NCBI GenBank assembly: GCA_030824555.1
Contig: JAVBXK010000003.1
Span: 1-59,908, forward strand
Source of the DNA: a bacterium
Lineage (GTDB): Bacteria > Pseudomonadota > Gammaproteobacteria > Burkholderiales > Burkholderiaceae_C
Reading direction: 5' to 3'
DNA: 59,908 nucleotides
The notes below the pieces were generated by a model. It was given only the letters and a program-made list of their open reading frames with translations. It did no database searches and was not told the origin of the DNA. Each line of letters starts with the position of its first letter. Within the stretch, counting starts at the first letter, position 1. Shown one piece after another: positions 8,513 through 15,882 of this stretch. The translations under genes were made by a program, and so were the position numbers.

Positions 8513-9169
8513 ATGAAAAACCCTCACCTCGAATGCCTCGCCCAGCGCATGCGCGAAGACCACTGCCTCCATCCCTGGAGCCTGTCCCGCGGTGGCCTGT
8601 ACATCCCACATACCTACGATCACATGAAGCCCGACGACCTCAGTCACTGGGATGACGTGGGCTTCATCCTCAACGGTCGCCGCTACATGGTGTGGTGGCG
8701 ACATCCACGAAATGTCTATGACGACGCGATCGAGAACCAGGCCTGGGAGCAGCATCAGGCTGATCACGGTGATCTACCCGACCTGAAATGGATGTTCGAT
8801 GACACGACCACGAGGCACAAACACGTCGGTAAATCCGGTCGACGCAAGAAGCCCATCAGTGGCGACCCCAGGCAGCCGTCACAGCAGCAAGAGCTGTACT
8901 GCGCGTTACTCTTTGAACGTGAAGCGGCCCTGAGGCATGAAGGCATCGACCTTCAGATTCACCCCTCATGGACATGGAGGCGTTACCCGCGGTTCATGGG
9001 CATGGATCTGGTGGCCCCGGTCGAAGTTCGCAACGTACGGGAATTGGGGGATTTGGCAGGTCTGGCACGTCAGCTCGTGCTGGGCAAGACCACCTTGGCC
9101 GAGCGTTTCCCGGACGCGGTCTATGGCCGGACTGACTGGTTACGCGAGTTGGGGAGGCTGCATCCATGA
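8513..9169 (+). CDS. hypothetical protein, duplicated family, copy A
   Basis: The 218-aa protein starts at MKNPHLECLA; the frame is open further upstream but has no good start there. Family unknown to me. It is clearly paralogous to the gene at 10373: both share a GGLYI block, DMKPD/HMKPD, a LSHWD segment followed by GF(I/V)LNGRR, MVWW, HPSW(T/R)WRR and LVAP(V/I)EVRN blocks along the whole length. The composition is rich in Trp, His and Arg with no membrane segment. Its stop overlaps the next gene by ATGA, so it belongs to a tightly packed operon with two small membrane proteins and a DUF1902 protein. Confidence 0.75.
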   Translation: MKNPHLECLAQRMREDHCLHPWSLSRGGLYIPHTYDHMKPDDLSHWDDVGFILNGRRYMVWWRHPRNVYDDAIENQAWEQHQADHGDLPDLKWMFDDTTTRHKHVGKSGRRKKPISGDPRQPSQQQELYCALLFEREAALRHEGIDLQIHPSWTWRRYPRFMGMDLVAPVEVRNVRELGDLAGLARQLVLGKTTLAERFPDAVYGRTDWLRELGRLHP

Positions 9170-9621
9170 ATCCGAAGTTTGGCGATTCTTCACCTGCATC
9201 TTCGACGGATGCTTCTCCCGGCTCTACCAGGCCACCTCCCATACAGTCGGCCGCTCCGCCTTGGACGCTGGCCAACTGGCTGTCCGTCATCCTGTTGGTA
9301 TCGCTAGGCGGGCTGTTGCCTCTGGGCGCTGTGCTGTGGGCGAAATACCGGAAAGGCCAGATCACCCATGTGGAGGATCTGGACCTGGCCAGGGACTTCC
9401 AGTGGCTGGGGGCCAGTGATGTGCATTGGCTGCTGCGCACCCCGGCAGGGGGCTGGCTCAGCCTGGACGGGTCCCACCGGGGATGGGCCATGGAGCCGGA
9501 TGCACGCCTGCTCCGGAAAACGTCTACCGGCGGCAGGCGTTGGGTATGCGATGCCACGCTCGTGCATTGCATACCGACAGCGGATGAGAAACAGACCCTG
9601 GTAGGAGGTGGCAAGCCATGA
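9166..9621 (+). CDS. single-pass membrane protein, unknown function
   Basis: A 151-aa protein starts at the ATGA overlap with copy A and overlaps the next gene the same way. Residues 1-32 are Ser/Pro-rich, residues about 36-58 form one membrane segment (ANWLSVILLVSLGGLLPLG) followed by the basic AKYRKGQ, so an N-out/C-in topology is likely. The C-terminal ~90 residues are soluble and contain VHWLLRTPAGGWLSLDGS. No family recognised. The chained overlaps argue that its product works with the neighbouring proteins, perhaps placing the complex at the inner membrane. Confidence 0.7.
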   Translation: MNPKFGDSSPASSTDASPGSTRPPPIQSAAPPWTLANWLSVILLVSLGGLLPLGAVLWAKYRKGQITHVEDLDLARDFQWLGASDVHWLLRTPAGGWLSLDGSHRGWAMEPDARLLRKTSTGGRRWVCDATLVHCIPTADEKQTLVGGGKP

Positions 9622-10082
9622 CCGGATCAGAAAATGACCAGGAGCGGGAACGGGAACAGGCCCTGGAACCGAAACAGGCACACAGCACAGGTACCCCGCC
9701 AGTGCTGCCCCCCGAAGAGGGGGCCAGCATGCCGCAAGGGGCCGAGGGTGTGCGGGCGTTGTTGACTGTGAACCAGGCTTCGCCTGATGCAGACAGGGCA
9801 CAAACCAAAGTGTGTCGGGTCATCGCCACCTGGGACAACGAAGCAGGTGTCTGGGTCGCCTCATCTGATGACGTGCCGGGATTGGCGACCGAGGCACCCA
9901 CCTTTGACGCATTGGAATCCAAGCTTGCGCACTTGGTGCCTGAGCTCTTGGAACTCAACGGGCTGGTTCAGCCGGGGACCGTAGCTCGGATTGTTGTTAC
10001 GAACAGTGACATCGATGGTGCAAATCGGGATTCGGGCTACCTTGATCCTCTGACCCGATGGGCTGCACCTGATCAGGAGTGA
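9618..10082 (+). CDS. DUF1902 (HicB-like fold) domain protein
   Basis: A 154-aa protein. Residues 1-60 are charged and low in complexity (EREREQALEPKQ). Residues about 65-125 match the DUF1902 pattern: VIATWDNEAGVWVASSDDVP, GLATEAPTF, then a helix ending LVPELLELNG. DUF1902 shares the HicB-type fold found in antitoxins and in stand-alone small proteins. There is no adjacent HicA. It overlaps the upstream membrane gene by 4 bp and is followed 5 bp later by a 49-aa membrane peptide. The role is unknown; a regulator or chaperone of its operon partners is one possibility. Confidence 0.75.
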   Translation: MTGSENDQEREREQALEPKQAHSTGTPPVLPPEEGASMPQGAEGVRALLTVNQASPDADRAQTKVCRVIATWDNEAGVWVASSDDVPGLATEAPTFDALESKLAHLVPELLELNGLVQPGTVARIVVTNSDIDGANRDSGYLDPLTRWAAPDQE

Positions 10083-10087
10083 TCGAA

Positions 10088-10237
10088 ATGATGAGTGTGG
10101 GGATCAAAGTGAGCGCAGTCGTGCTGCTGGGGGCCGTGGTGATCCTGGCGCTCTTGACCGGCATCCTTGCCCGCCAGCGCCAGCGTGAACTCAAAGAGGC
10201 GCGTCGGCTGTGGCCGCTTCGCGCCAGAAAACAGTGA
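10088..10237 (+). CDS. small membrane protein, 49 aa
   Basis: A short gene starts at ATG 10088 (or 10091), 5 bp after the DUF1902 stop. It encodes one hydrophobic helix (VSAVVLLGAVVILALLTGIL) followed by a strongly basic tail (ARQRQREL, ARRLWPLRARKQ). The hydrophobic/basic layout and its place in the chained operon make it a credible real gene. No family recognised. Confidence 0.6.
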   Translation: MMSVGIKVSAVVLLGAVVILALLTGILARQRQRELKEARRLWPLRARKQ

Positions 10238-10372
10238 TCCCGTCCCCCGGCTGCACCCATGCAGCTCAGCACGCCCGTCACAAACAGGCTATCTCGTGCG
10301 GGGCATACCGCCCACAGGGCAGGGCTGGATAGTCGGCGCAAGCAGCCATGAATCAAACATAGGAGTTCAACG

Positions 10373-11065
10373 ATGAAACAACCCAGACTGGAAGCACTCG
10401 GCCGCAGCATGCGGCAATACCACCGCCACCACCCCTGGTGCTTGTCAGAGGGCGGTTTGTACATTTCCCACAGCTACGACGACATGAAGCCCGACGCTCT
10501 CAGTCACTGGGATGAAGTGGGCTTCGTCCTCAATGGCCGGCGGTTCATGGTCTGGTGGGAGCATCCGCGCGCCATCTACCGCAGCGCCATCAAAGACTTG
10601 GCATTCGAGACACTCGGTGACGGACCGGACCCCGACTGGCTGGTAGATGGCGCGACCACGCTCTACAAACGGGTCGGCAAGGCTGGCACGCGCAAGAAGC
10701 CTGTTGGCCATCGCAGCCGAGAAAGTTCAGATGCCCAAAAGGCTTACTACGCACAGCTGGCCCAGACCATTGTTCGGCTGTCGGACGAGGGCGTTGATCT
10801 GAACATTCACCCTTCTTGGCGGTGGAGACGTATGAGCTGGGGCATGAGTGTGGAGCTGGTGGCACCGATCGAGGTGCGCAACGAACAGGAGCTGGCTGAA
10901 CTGGCCCATCTCGCCAAGCGCCTGGTCCTTCAGCAGACCACCCTGGCCAAGGTGTTTCCAGGGGCTGTCTACGACCGGGAGAGTTGGCTGGGTGAGCGGG
11001 CGCATATGAAACGGCAGGCAGCCCCGTCTCATCTGGGGACGGGCATCCACAACGTTCAAAGTTGA
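10373..11065 (+). CDS. hypothetical protein, duplicated family, copy B
   Basis: The 230-aa paralogue of the gene at 8513 starts at ATG 10373, preceded by AGGAG. It shares the whole domain plan: MKQPRLEALG at the start, HHPWCLSEGGLYIS, DDMKPDALSHWDEVGF, RRFMVWWEHPR, KRVGKAGTRKKP, HPSWRWRR and LVAPIEVRN, and ends with an extra ~20-residue tail. Function unknown. The two copies flank the membrane and DUF1902 genes, which suggests an ancestral tandem duplication of this gene or of a larger unit. Confidence 0.75.
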   Translation: MKQPRLEALGRSMRQYHRHHPWCLSEGGLYISHSYDDMKPDALSHWDEVGFVLNGRRFMVWWEHPRAIYRSAIKDLAFETLGDGPDPDWLVDGATTLYKRVGKAGTRKKPVGHRSRESSDAQKAYYAQLAQTIVRLSDEGVDLNIHPSWRWRRMSWGMSVELVAPIEVRNEQELAELAHLAKRLVLQQTTLAKVFPGAVYDRESWLGERAHMKRQAAPSHLGTGIHNVQS

Positions 11066-11173
11066 GCGCCAGTACCAGGGGTGCTGCAAAGGGTGGCGAC
11101 GGGGGCGGAGGCGGTATGCCCGCATTTGTCGGTTGGGATGTCAGTGATGTCATCTCACCAGACCCGTTCACCC

Positions 11174-11275
11174 ATGAAAAACCCTCATCTTGAAAGCCTC
11201 GCCCCGCGTATGCGAAAGGACTACCACCATCCCTGGCACCCGTCAGCGGGCGGCAGTTTCAAGAATGGGCTGTGA
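11174..11275 (+). pseudogene. third copy of the duplicated family, N-terminal fragment
   Basis: ATG 11174 begins a 33-residue frame (MKNPHLESLAPRMRKDY, then HHPWHPSAGG) nearly identical to the start of copy A. It diverges right after GG and stops at 11275. The rest of the gene is missing, so this is a truncated third copy. The break is followed 94 bp later by the nested repeat cluster at 11369, which may be the cause of the truncation. Confidence 0.7.
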
Positions 11276-11368
11276 AGCGGGTGATCTGAACGAACCGGCG
11301 CCTCAAGTTGCGACAAGCGTATTGCGTGGCGCCCCCGTACAGGGCTTGCACGCTGCTTGGCAACGCAG

Positions 11369-11546
11369 CCAAAGGTCACCTCTTTTGGTAAGTATCGACT
11401 GATATTTGGCGAAAGGTCACCACTTTTGGTACGAATGAGGCGGTTTGGATGGGCAAAACCAAGGGTTTTCCCGGAAATTTTTACCAAAAGAGGTGACCTT
11501 TGGGGTTTTACCGATGAGGTTCGTACCAAAACCTTCCACCTTTGGG
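11369..11546. repeat. nested direct and inverted repeats, four copies
   Basis: A ~22-bp unit with core AAAGGTCACC and CTTTTGGTA occurs four times: 11369-11391 (+), 11412-11435 (+), 11481-11503 (-) and 11520-11546 (-, diverged). The first and third are perfect 23-nt inverted repeats 89 bp apart; the second and fourth pair with each other including their ACGAA flank. The surrounding 11276-11811 contains no gene I can support. Possible meanings are transposon-end binding sites, a regulator cluster, or a site-specific recombination site. Confidence 0.75.
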
Positions 11547-11811
11547 CCACTGGGCAACATGTGGGCAAAGACTCATTGCTGGGAATCGGTGGTCGATTTT
11601 GTCCACTTGATGCCTGTCAATGGTCTTCGGTTCTGCAACCATCTTGCTCATTCCAAAAGAATCTTGAGGAAGAGGGCGCATTGCAATGCAGCCACGATGA
11701 GCAACATCCAGCACACTTTTCGGAGGCCTTTCGAGAAGTCAGGCAGACTGGCTGAGGCGCTGACTGGGCTGTTAGGCAGCAGAAGATTTTTGGGACCGAA
11801 GCCCCTGAGCA

Positions 11812-12036
11812 TTACTTTGGCCGCAGTGGGGTGATGTGCTTGTGCAGCCAATCGATCGTCACTGGCGGCATGCCAGGAGATGTTCGGCGGATGAGTTTTT
11901 CAATGCCTTCCAGCAGGTCGGTATAAGTCGGCAAGTTCGCTGCCCTCATCACCTCGTCGGCGGCATCTATCGCCTTCCTCGACGATTCTGAAATCGGGGT
12001 ACCTTCAAGTCCATCAAACGGATTGGGTGTGGTCAT
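11812..12036 (-). CDS. small hypothetical protein, 74 aa
   Basis: A 74-aa protein starts at ATG 12036 (MTTPNPFDGLEG), overlapping the preceding gene by 23 bp. It is predicted mostly helical, with SSRKAIDAADEVMRAAN and YTDLLEGIEKLIRR, and has no membrane segment. The family is unknown to me. It is the last gene of a three-gene minus-strand run with overlapping ends, which supports real translation. Confidence 0.6.
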   Translation of the reverse strand: MTTPNPFDGLEGTPISESSRKAIDAADEVMRAANLPTYTDLLEGIEKLIRRTSPGMPPVTIDWLHKHITPLRPK

Positions 12037-12220
12037 ATTTCGGTGGACGTTTATCGTGTTTGTTCAAATTTGGCCATGATCCGTGCGCATCCGGGTCTTC
12101 AGCCAAGTGCACCGGACGATACTTGGCCTCCTTGTCCTTTTCAAGCATCGTGACTTCAATCATCCAGTCGCCATCGTCCAGCGGGTAGTGCGCTTGGTCA
12201 AGCGTCGCATTTTTGCCCAA
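12014..12220 (-). CDS. small hypothetical protein, up to 68 aa
   Basis: The middle gene of a three-gene minus-strand run. TTG at 12220 gives 68 aa; ATG at 12163 (MIEVTMLEKDKEAKYR) gives 49 aa. The 23-bp overlaps at both ends with its neighbours favour the longer form. It is hydrophilic and charged with no recognised motif. Confidence 0.5.
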   Translation of the reverse strand: MGKNATLDQAHYPLDDGDWMIEVTMLEKDKEAKYRPVHLAEDPDAHGSWPNLNKHDKRPPKYDHTQSV

Positions 12221-12638
12221 TACTTTTGATTGTGCCGACCGGAATGGGCGGTGGTTCGAGTACTACTTTCATGGCAGGTTCTTTGTAAATTAGCCCGGTC
12301 TTGGCGCGGCTCAGGATCTCTTCGGCCAGCACCCACTCGCTGCCCCGGTAGTCGGGGTGATGGGCCAACTTCTCCAGCGGGGTAGGTGTAGGCACAGGCC
12401 CGGATTCGCCATGAAAGTGCGCCTCCACGGCCTCTTGAATTGCCGCAGGCAGACCCTCCCATGTGTCAGCTGCCGGGTTGCAAACAGATAGCTCCCACAG
12501 AGTGGGAGGGGCCTTGCGGTGAGGAGCCTGCAACACGGGCGCCACTATCTGAATACGGGTCAACTGTTGCTGAAACAGTGGCTGGCTCGATATACTGTAC
12601 AAAACAACAGTCCATCGATTGAAGTGCACCATGACCAC
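12198..12638 (-). CDS. hypothetical protein, start uncertain
   Basis: The longest form is 146 aa from 12638, but its first ~30 codons overlap a strong plus-strand promoter and LexA-type box, and read poorly (MVMVHFNRWTVV). A GTG at 12545 would give 115 aa. The C-terminal part looks genuinely coding (GLPAAIQEAVEAHFHGESG, EWVLAEEILSRAKTGLIY). No family recognised. First gene of the three-gene run. Confidence 0.55.
   Translation of the reverse strand: MVMVHFNRWTVVLYSISSQPLFQQQLTRIQIVAPVLQAPHRKAPPTLWELSVCNPAADTWEGLPAAIQEAVEAHFHGESGPVPTPTPLEKLAHHPDYRGSEWVLAEEILSRAKTGLIYKEPAMKVVLEPPPIPVGTIKSIGQKCDA
12567..12612 (+). promoter_or_regulatory. sigma70 promoter overlapped by a LexA-type box
   Basis: TTGCTG (12567-12572) and TATACT (12591-12596) are separated by 18 bp. 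A CTGT-N8-ACAG box (12595-12610), flanked as TACTGTACAAAACAACAGT, covers the -10 and start region; this matches the LexA consensus. A second inverted repeat, ACTGTT-N5-AACAGT (12563-12579), lies over the -35. It reads to the right, where no substantial gene follows, only a 29-codon frame at 12631. Confidence 0.7.
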
Positions 12639-12720
12639 ACAACAGCATTATCGACAGCATGCCAAAGCAGACGGCCAGCCGATGCCTTGTTGGCTTCAGT
12701 GCGTATGGGGCTGGCTGTGA
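12631..12720 (+). CDS. 29-aa peptide frame downstream of a LexA-boxed promoter
   Basis: ATG 12631 starts about 25 bp after the predicted transcription start and runs 29 codons (MTTQQHYRQHAKADG, then QPMPCWLQCVWGWL). It is polar at first and Trp/Cys-rich at the end, without a full membrane helix. No clear ribosome-binding site. It may be a genuine SOS-induced small peptide or the remnant of a lost SOS gene such as umuD or imuA; low confidence as a gene. Confidence 0.3.
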   Translation: MTTQQHYRQHAKADGQPMPCWLQCVWGWL

Positions 12721-12937
12721 GTGTCCAGTAAGGCGCGTATTTGTCACATGCCAATGCGATTGGCGCGTGCCCGGATGAGCATGCTGATCTGACACTGTTC
12801 GCAGTTTGCAACGAACTGTGGATCCAAGTCGCAGCACTGATGCCGCCCGGCTTCAGTCCAGAAGACCCCAGACTGGGTCAAAAAGCCTGCTTTGGCCAGA
12901 CGGTGGCACGCCGAAATCACACATCAGCAAGTTGATT

Positions 12938-13309
12938 TCATGTCGCCCGCGAAGGCGACTTCGTCCACTTGATGCCTGCCACACCCAGACTGTTCTGGCT
13001 GATGTGCTCGCTGAGCACGGGCACCAATATCTTGGCGTTTGCATCGAAACTGCTCTTCCACATGGCACGCAGCTTCAAAAGGGCCTCGTCATTACGGTGA
13101 ACACGGCCGTCCCAATCGATGAGCAACATGGCGACATCACCCTCGTTGGCCAGCATGCACAACAAGGCATCGTCGGCGTCGTTGTCCAGTGAAGCCTTGA
13201 GTTCGCCCTCAAAATCAGCCAGCACGTCCGAATACAAATCCTGACTCAGTGCCTTGGTACCTGCCAAGGCAAACAGCAAGTCAGCCGAGATGACGTTGAG
13301 ACTGGACAT
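12938..13309 (-). CDS. hypothetical protein, 123 aa
   Basis: The 123-aa soluble protein starts at ATG 13309, two bases after the stop of the upstream 93-aa gene, so the pair is probably coupled. It is acidic and alpha/beta in appearance (LYSDVLADFEGELKASLDND, VAMLLIDWDGRVHR, ILVPVLSEHI). I do not recognise the family. It may act with the upstream small protein. A weak resemblance of its 3' end sequence to 11590-11640 suggests a decayed relative there. Confidence 0.6.
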   Translation of the reverse strand: MSSLNVISADLLFALAGTKALSQDLYSDVLADFEGELKASLDNDADDALLCMLANEGDVAMLLIDWDGRVHRNDEALLKLRAMWKSSFDANAKILVPVLSEHISQNSLGVAGIKWTKSPSRAT

Positions 13310-13311
13310 GC

Positions 13312-13593
13312 TCAGTGCAGGTCACCGGGTTTGCGACCGATAAACGCCTCAATCCCTTCAGACTTGATGTCCGCCAAGGCCGTGTCCAGCGCGGCTTGAT
13401 CCGTCTCGAACTCACCTTCCCAGACGGTGGAGTTGTTGTGTTCATCCACGACTTCCAACGTCCAGCCTGTGTCGGGCAGGCGGTAGATCTGAATGTCAAC
13501 TGAGTGCCCATCGACCTCGCAGGTCTGGCTCAGAGGTGAATCGATGAGGTCGCGTTCGTCGTACATGGGTTCAAACAGGTGTGCATGCGTCAA
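13312..13593 (-). CDS. small acidic hypothetical protein, 93 aa
   Basis: A 93-aa protein; ATG 13566 (MYDERDLIDSPL) is a likely alternative start. It contains VDIQIYRLPDTGWTLEVVDE, NSTVWEGEFETDQAALDTAL and a closing helix. This resembles a widespread small protein of integrative elements and plasmids, with the 'EVVDE..NSTVW...F.TDQAAL' pattern, whose function is unknown; that likeness is from memory. It is the first gene of a two-gene unit with 12938-13309. Confidence 0.65.
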   Translation of the reverse strand: MTHAHLFEPMYDERDLIDSPLSQTCEVDGHSVDIQIYRLPDTGWTLEVVDEHNNSTVWEGEFETDQAALDTALADIKSEGIEAFIGRKPGDLH

Positions 13594-13755
13594 GCATGAC
13601 TCTACACGTTGCGCACCCGTTGGGCGCCGAGTCCGTCAGCCCTGCTTTGCGGTGACAGCCTAGCGGCTCAGTGTCGCCTGCCAGGCAACGCCTGAGACGA
13701 GCCTGTACATGCGACATCCATTGACATCGTTGACCTCATTCAATTATTTGGCTAC

Positions 13756-13812
13756 TTTGATATGCATATTGATGATAAAGTGAAGGCGAAATACCCATTT
13801 TGATATCCAAAT
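13756..13812 (+). promoter_or_regulatory. repeated TTTGATAT boxes upstream of hipA-like gene
   Basis: TTTGATATGCA (from 13756) and TTTGATATCCA (from about 13798) are near-identical boxes 42 bp apart. The first contains the perfect palindrome ATATGCATAT and the second the near-palindrome TTTGATATCCAAA. They sit in AT-rich DNA just before the hipA-like ATG at 13822, where the HipB-like protein of the operon would be expected to bind. Confidence 0.5.
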
Positions 13813-13821
13813 CGCACGAAG

Positions 13822-15129
13822 ATGAACGATTCAACCCTCATCGAAATCCACCTTGACGGGCGCTGGGTCGAGGCTGCATCGCTGCAGGTATTTGGCCCGG
13901 ATCGATGCCGCATCGACTACCTGCCGCAGTACCAGTTTTCTGCAATACCTGAGCCGCTGAGCCTGGGGTTGCCGTTGGAGGCACCGCCGGACGCGTTGCT
14001 ACGCCGAGACGGGCTGCCGGATGAGTTCGACCGCCGCGCCCCCCCGTTTCTGTACGACCTGGTGCCACAGGGCAAAGGCCGTCAGTTCCTGCTGAAGCAG
14101 CTTGGTTTGGCCGATTCGGACAACCTGGTCTTTCCGCTTCTGATAGCCGGGGCCTTCAATCCCATCGGCTGCCTTCGCTTACAGTCAGCCGTTGATTTTT
14201 ACGGGCAGCACACCACGGTTGGCGCTCAGGATGAAGGCTTCTCATTGGAAGACATCCTGGCCAAATCCGAAGCATTCCTGGATCACCTGTCTTTGCACGC
14301 CATGCTGGCGGCTGGCACCACCGGGGTGCAAGGTGTCGCCCCGAAGTTCTTGTTGACGCAGGACGCAGACGACCGCTGGTTTGCCGATCTGGCGTTACCT
14401 GACGACCAAGCCAAGACCCACTGGTTGGTCAAACTGCCGCGGGGCAGGGCGGATGAGGACCGAGCTGTGTTGCGCAACGAGGCCGCCTACCTGCGCGTTG
14501 CGGCGGAACTGGGCATTCGCTCCCATGCAGCGCCTGTGCTGCACGGTGACATGCTGTTCGTACGCCGGTTTGACAGGGTGGTCGATGCCGCTGGCCTGCA
14601 GCGCTTGCACCAGGAAAGCGTGGCGAGTCTGGCTGGCGTTCGCGGGTTTGGCATGCCTCTGTCCATGCAAGAGATGCTGCTGGCGATCCGCGCCAACGTG
14701 ACCCACCCGCAAGCGGAAGCCATTGAGTTCCTGAAGCGGGATGCCCTGAACATCGCATTGCGCAACACAGACAACCATGCCCGCAACACGGCTGTTCAGC
14801 GCTTGCCCGATGGAACGGTCCAACTCACGCCGGTTTTCGACTTCGCACCCATGTTCATGGATCCGGAGATCGTGCCTCGGTCATCGCATTGGTTGACCCC
14901 TGATGGCAAACGCAGGGTCACCGACTTTCGGCAGATTGCGGAACTGCTGGGTGCATTGCTGCCGGGTCAGGAAATGCGCGCTGTGCTGACCGAGCTGAAG
15001 ACCTTTGGTGCAGAGGTGGCACGCCTGCCGGAAGTTGCACGAGACCAGGGTGTCGAGAGTGCCGTATTGGATCAATGCCTGTTGTCCATTGAGCGTGTCG
15101 CCCGTGAGCTTCAGGATCTGGAGGCCTGA
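13822..15129 (+). CDS. hipA: HipA-family toxin-like Ser/Thr kinase (module 1)
   Basis: A 435-aa protein of HipA length. The N-terminal HipA_N-like half includes LIEIHLDGRWVEAAS and a HipA-type PLSLGLPLE segment. The glycine-rich loop appears as GTTGVQGVAPK (about 166-175), an ATP-contact Lys as HWLVKLP, and the catalytic loop as NTDNHARN with D317. The metal-binding Asp is D340 in VFDFAPM, so the kinase looks active. Family role: phosphorylation of a tRNA synthetase or another target, causing growth arrest. Unusually, the kinase gene comes first and the HTH antitoxin follows 4 bp later. Confidence 0.88.
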   Translation: MNDSTLIEIHLDGRWVEAASLQVFGPDRCRIDYLPQYQFSAIPEPLSLGLPLEAPPDALLRRDGLPDEFDRRAPPFLYDLVPQGKGRQFLLKQLGLADSDNLVFPLLIAGAFNPIGCLRLQSAVDFYGQHTTVGAQDEGFSLEDILAKSEAFLDHLSLHAMLAAGTTGVQGVAPKFLLTQDADDRWFADLALPDDQAKTHWLVKLPRGRADEDRAVLRNEAAYLRVAAELGIRSHAAPVLHGDMLFVRRFDRVVDAAGLQRLHQESVASLAGVRGFGMPLSMQEMLLAIRANVTHPQAEAIEFLKRDALNIALRNTDNHARNTAVQRLPDGTVQLTPVFDFAPMFMDPEIVPRSSHWLTPDGKRRVTDFRQIAELLGALLPGQEMRAVLTELKTFGAEVARLPEVARDQGVESAVLDQCLLSIERVARELQDLEA

Positions 15130-15133
15130 CACC

Positions 15134-15424
15134 ATGGACAAACGCATCAAGACGCGCACCCACGAGCAGGACCTGGCCCTGCGCGACGAGTTGCATCAGG
15201 CACTTGCAGCCAACAGCATCGACATGGCAGACGCCGTCAAGCTCATGCAGCGCATCAGCCGCCTGACGCAGCCTGAATTCGCAAAGCACAGGGGTATCAG
15301 CACGGCTGCGCTGCGTCAGATCATTTCAGGCAAAGGCAACCCGACCGTCGAAACGATCAACAAGGTCGTGGGGATTTTTGGGCTGGAGGTTGGACTGGTG
15401 CCCAAGAGGCCTGCGCGCAGTTGA
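15134..15424 (+). CDS. hipB: HipB-like HTH antitoxin/regulator (module 1)
   Basis: A 96-aa protein starts at ATG 15134, 4 bp after the hipA stop. It has a helical N-terminus (QDLALRDELHQALAAN) and an Xre-type helix-turn-helix (LTQPEFAKHRGISTAALRQI) followed by GNPTVETINKVVGIFGLEVGL. Its position downstream of its toxin is the reverse of classic hipBA. It probably neutralises the kinase and represses from the boxes near 13756-13812. Confidence 0.85.
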   Translation: MDKRIKTRTHEQDLALRDELHQALAANSIDMADAVKLMQRISRLTQPEFAKHRGISTAALRQIISGKGNPTVETINKVVGIFGLEVGLVPKRPARS

Positions 15425-15501
15425 GCAGGCGACCTGCATGCACACGGGAGCATGCCCATCTCAGCCACAATGACTGCATCACACCTGATCGGATTTCCCC
15501 C

Positions 15502-15789
15502 ATGGACCCACAGCAACGAGAGAAGGCACTGTCGGATATGCAGCAAGCGGCCGATGTGTTCTATCGCAGTGCCGTCATGATTGGTAACCACCCCTTCATT
15601 GAATTCGCCGGATTGATGAACGAATACATCTCGGCATGCCGATTGGCACACGCCGACGGTATTGACTTCACTCAATGCAACAAACACAACGGAATGTCCT
15701 TGCCGTTGCAGCCATTCATGTCGGACTACATCAATGAGAAGCTGGAATGCATCTTCTCTGGGACAAAGACCTTGCAGATTGCACAGTAA
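15502..15789 (+). CDS. hypothetical protein, 95 aa
   Basis: A 95-aa protein from ATG 15502 (MDPQQREKALSDMQQAAD), 77 bp after hipB. It is mostly helical, containing FYRSAVMIGNHPFIEFAGLM and NEYISACRLAHADGIDF, and ends with PFMSDYINEKLECIF. I recall similar proteins as hypotheticals of proteobacterial mobile elements, but cannot name a domain. No membrane segment. It may be co-transcribed with module 1. Confidence 0.6.
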   Translation: MDPQQREKALSDMQQAADVFYRSAVMIGNHPFIEFAGLMNEYISACRLAHADGIDFTQCNKHNGMSLPLQPFMSDYINEKLECIFSGTKTLQIAQ

Positions 15790-15882
15790 TCCTGTGAACA
15801 CAGTTCACTTGACTGGATCGCTCGATAAAACCACACGGACAGTGCCAACGCATGCGTCATGCGCGTCAACCTTGAGCACCCG

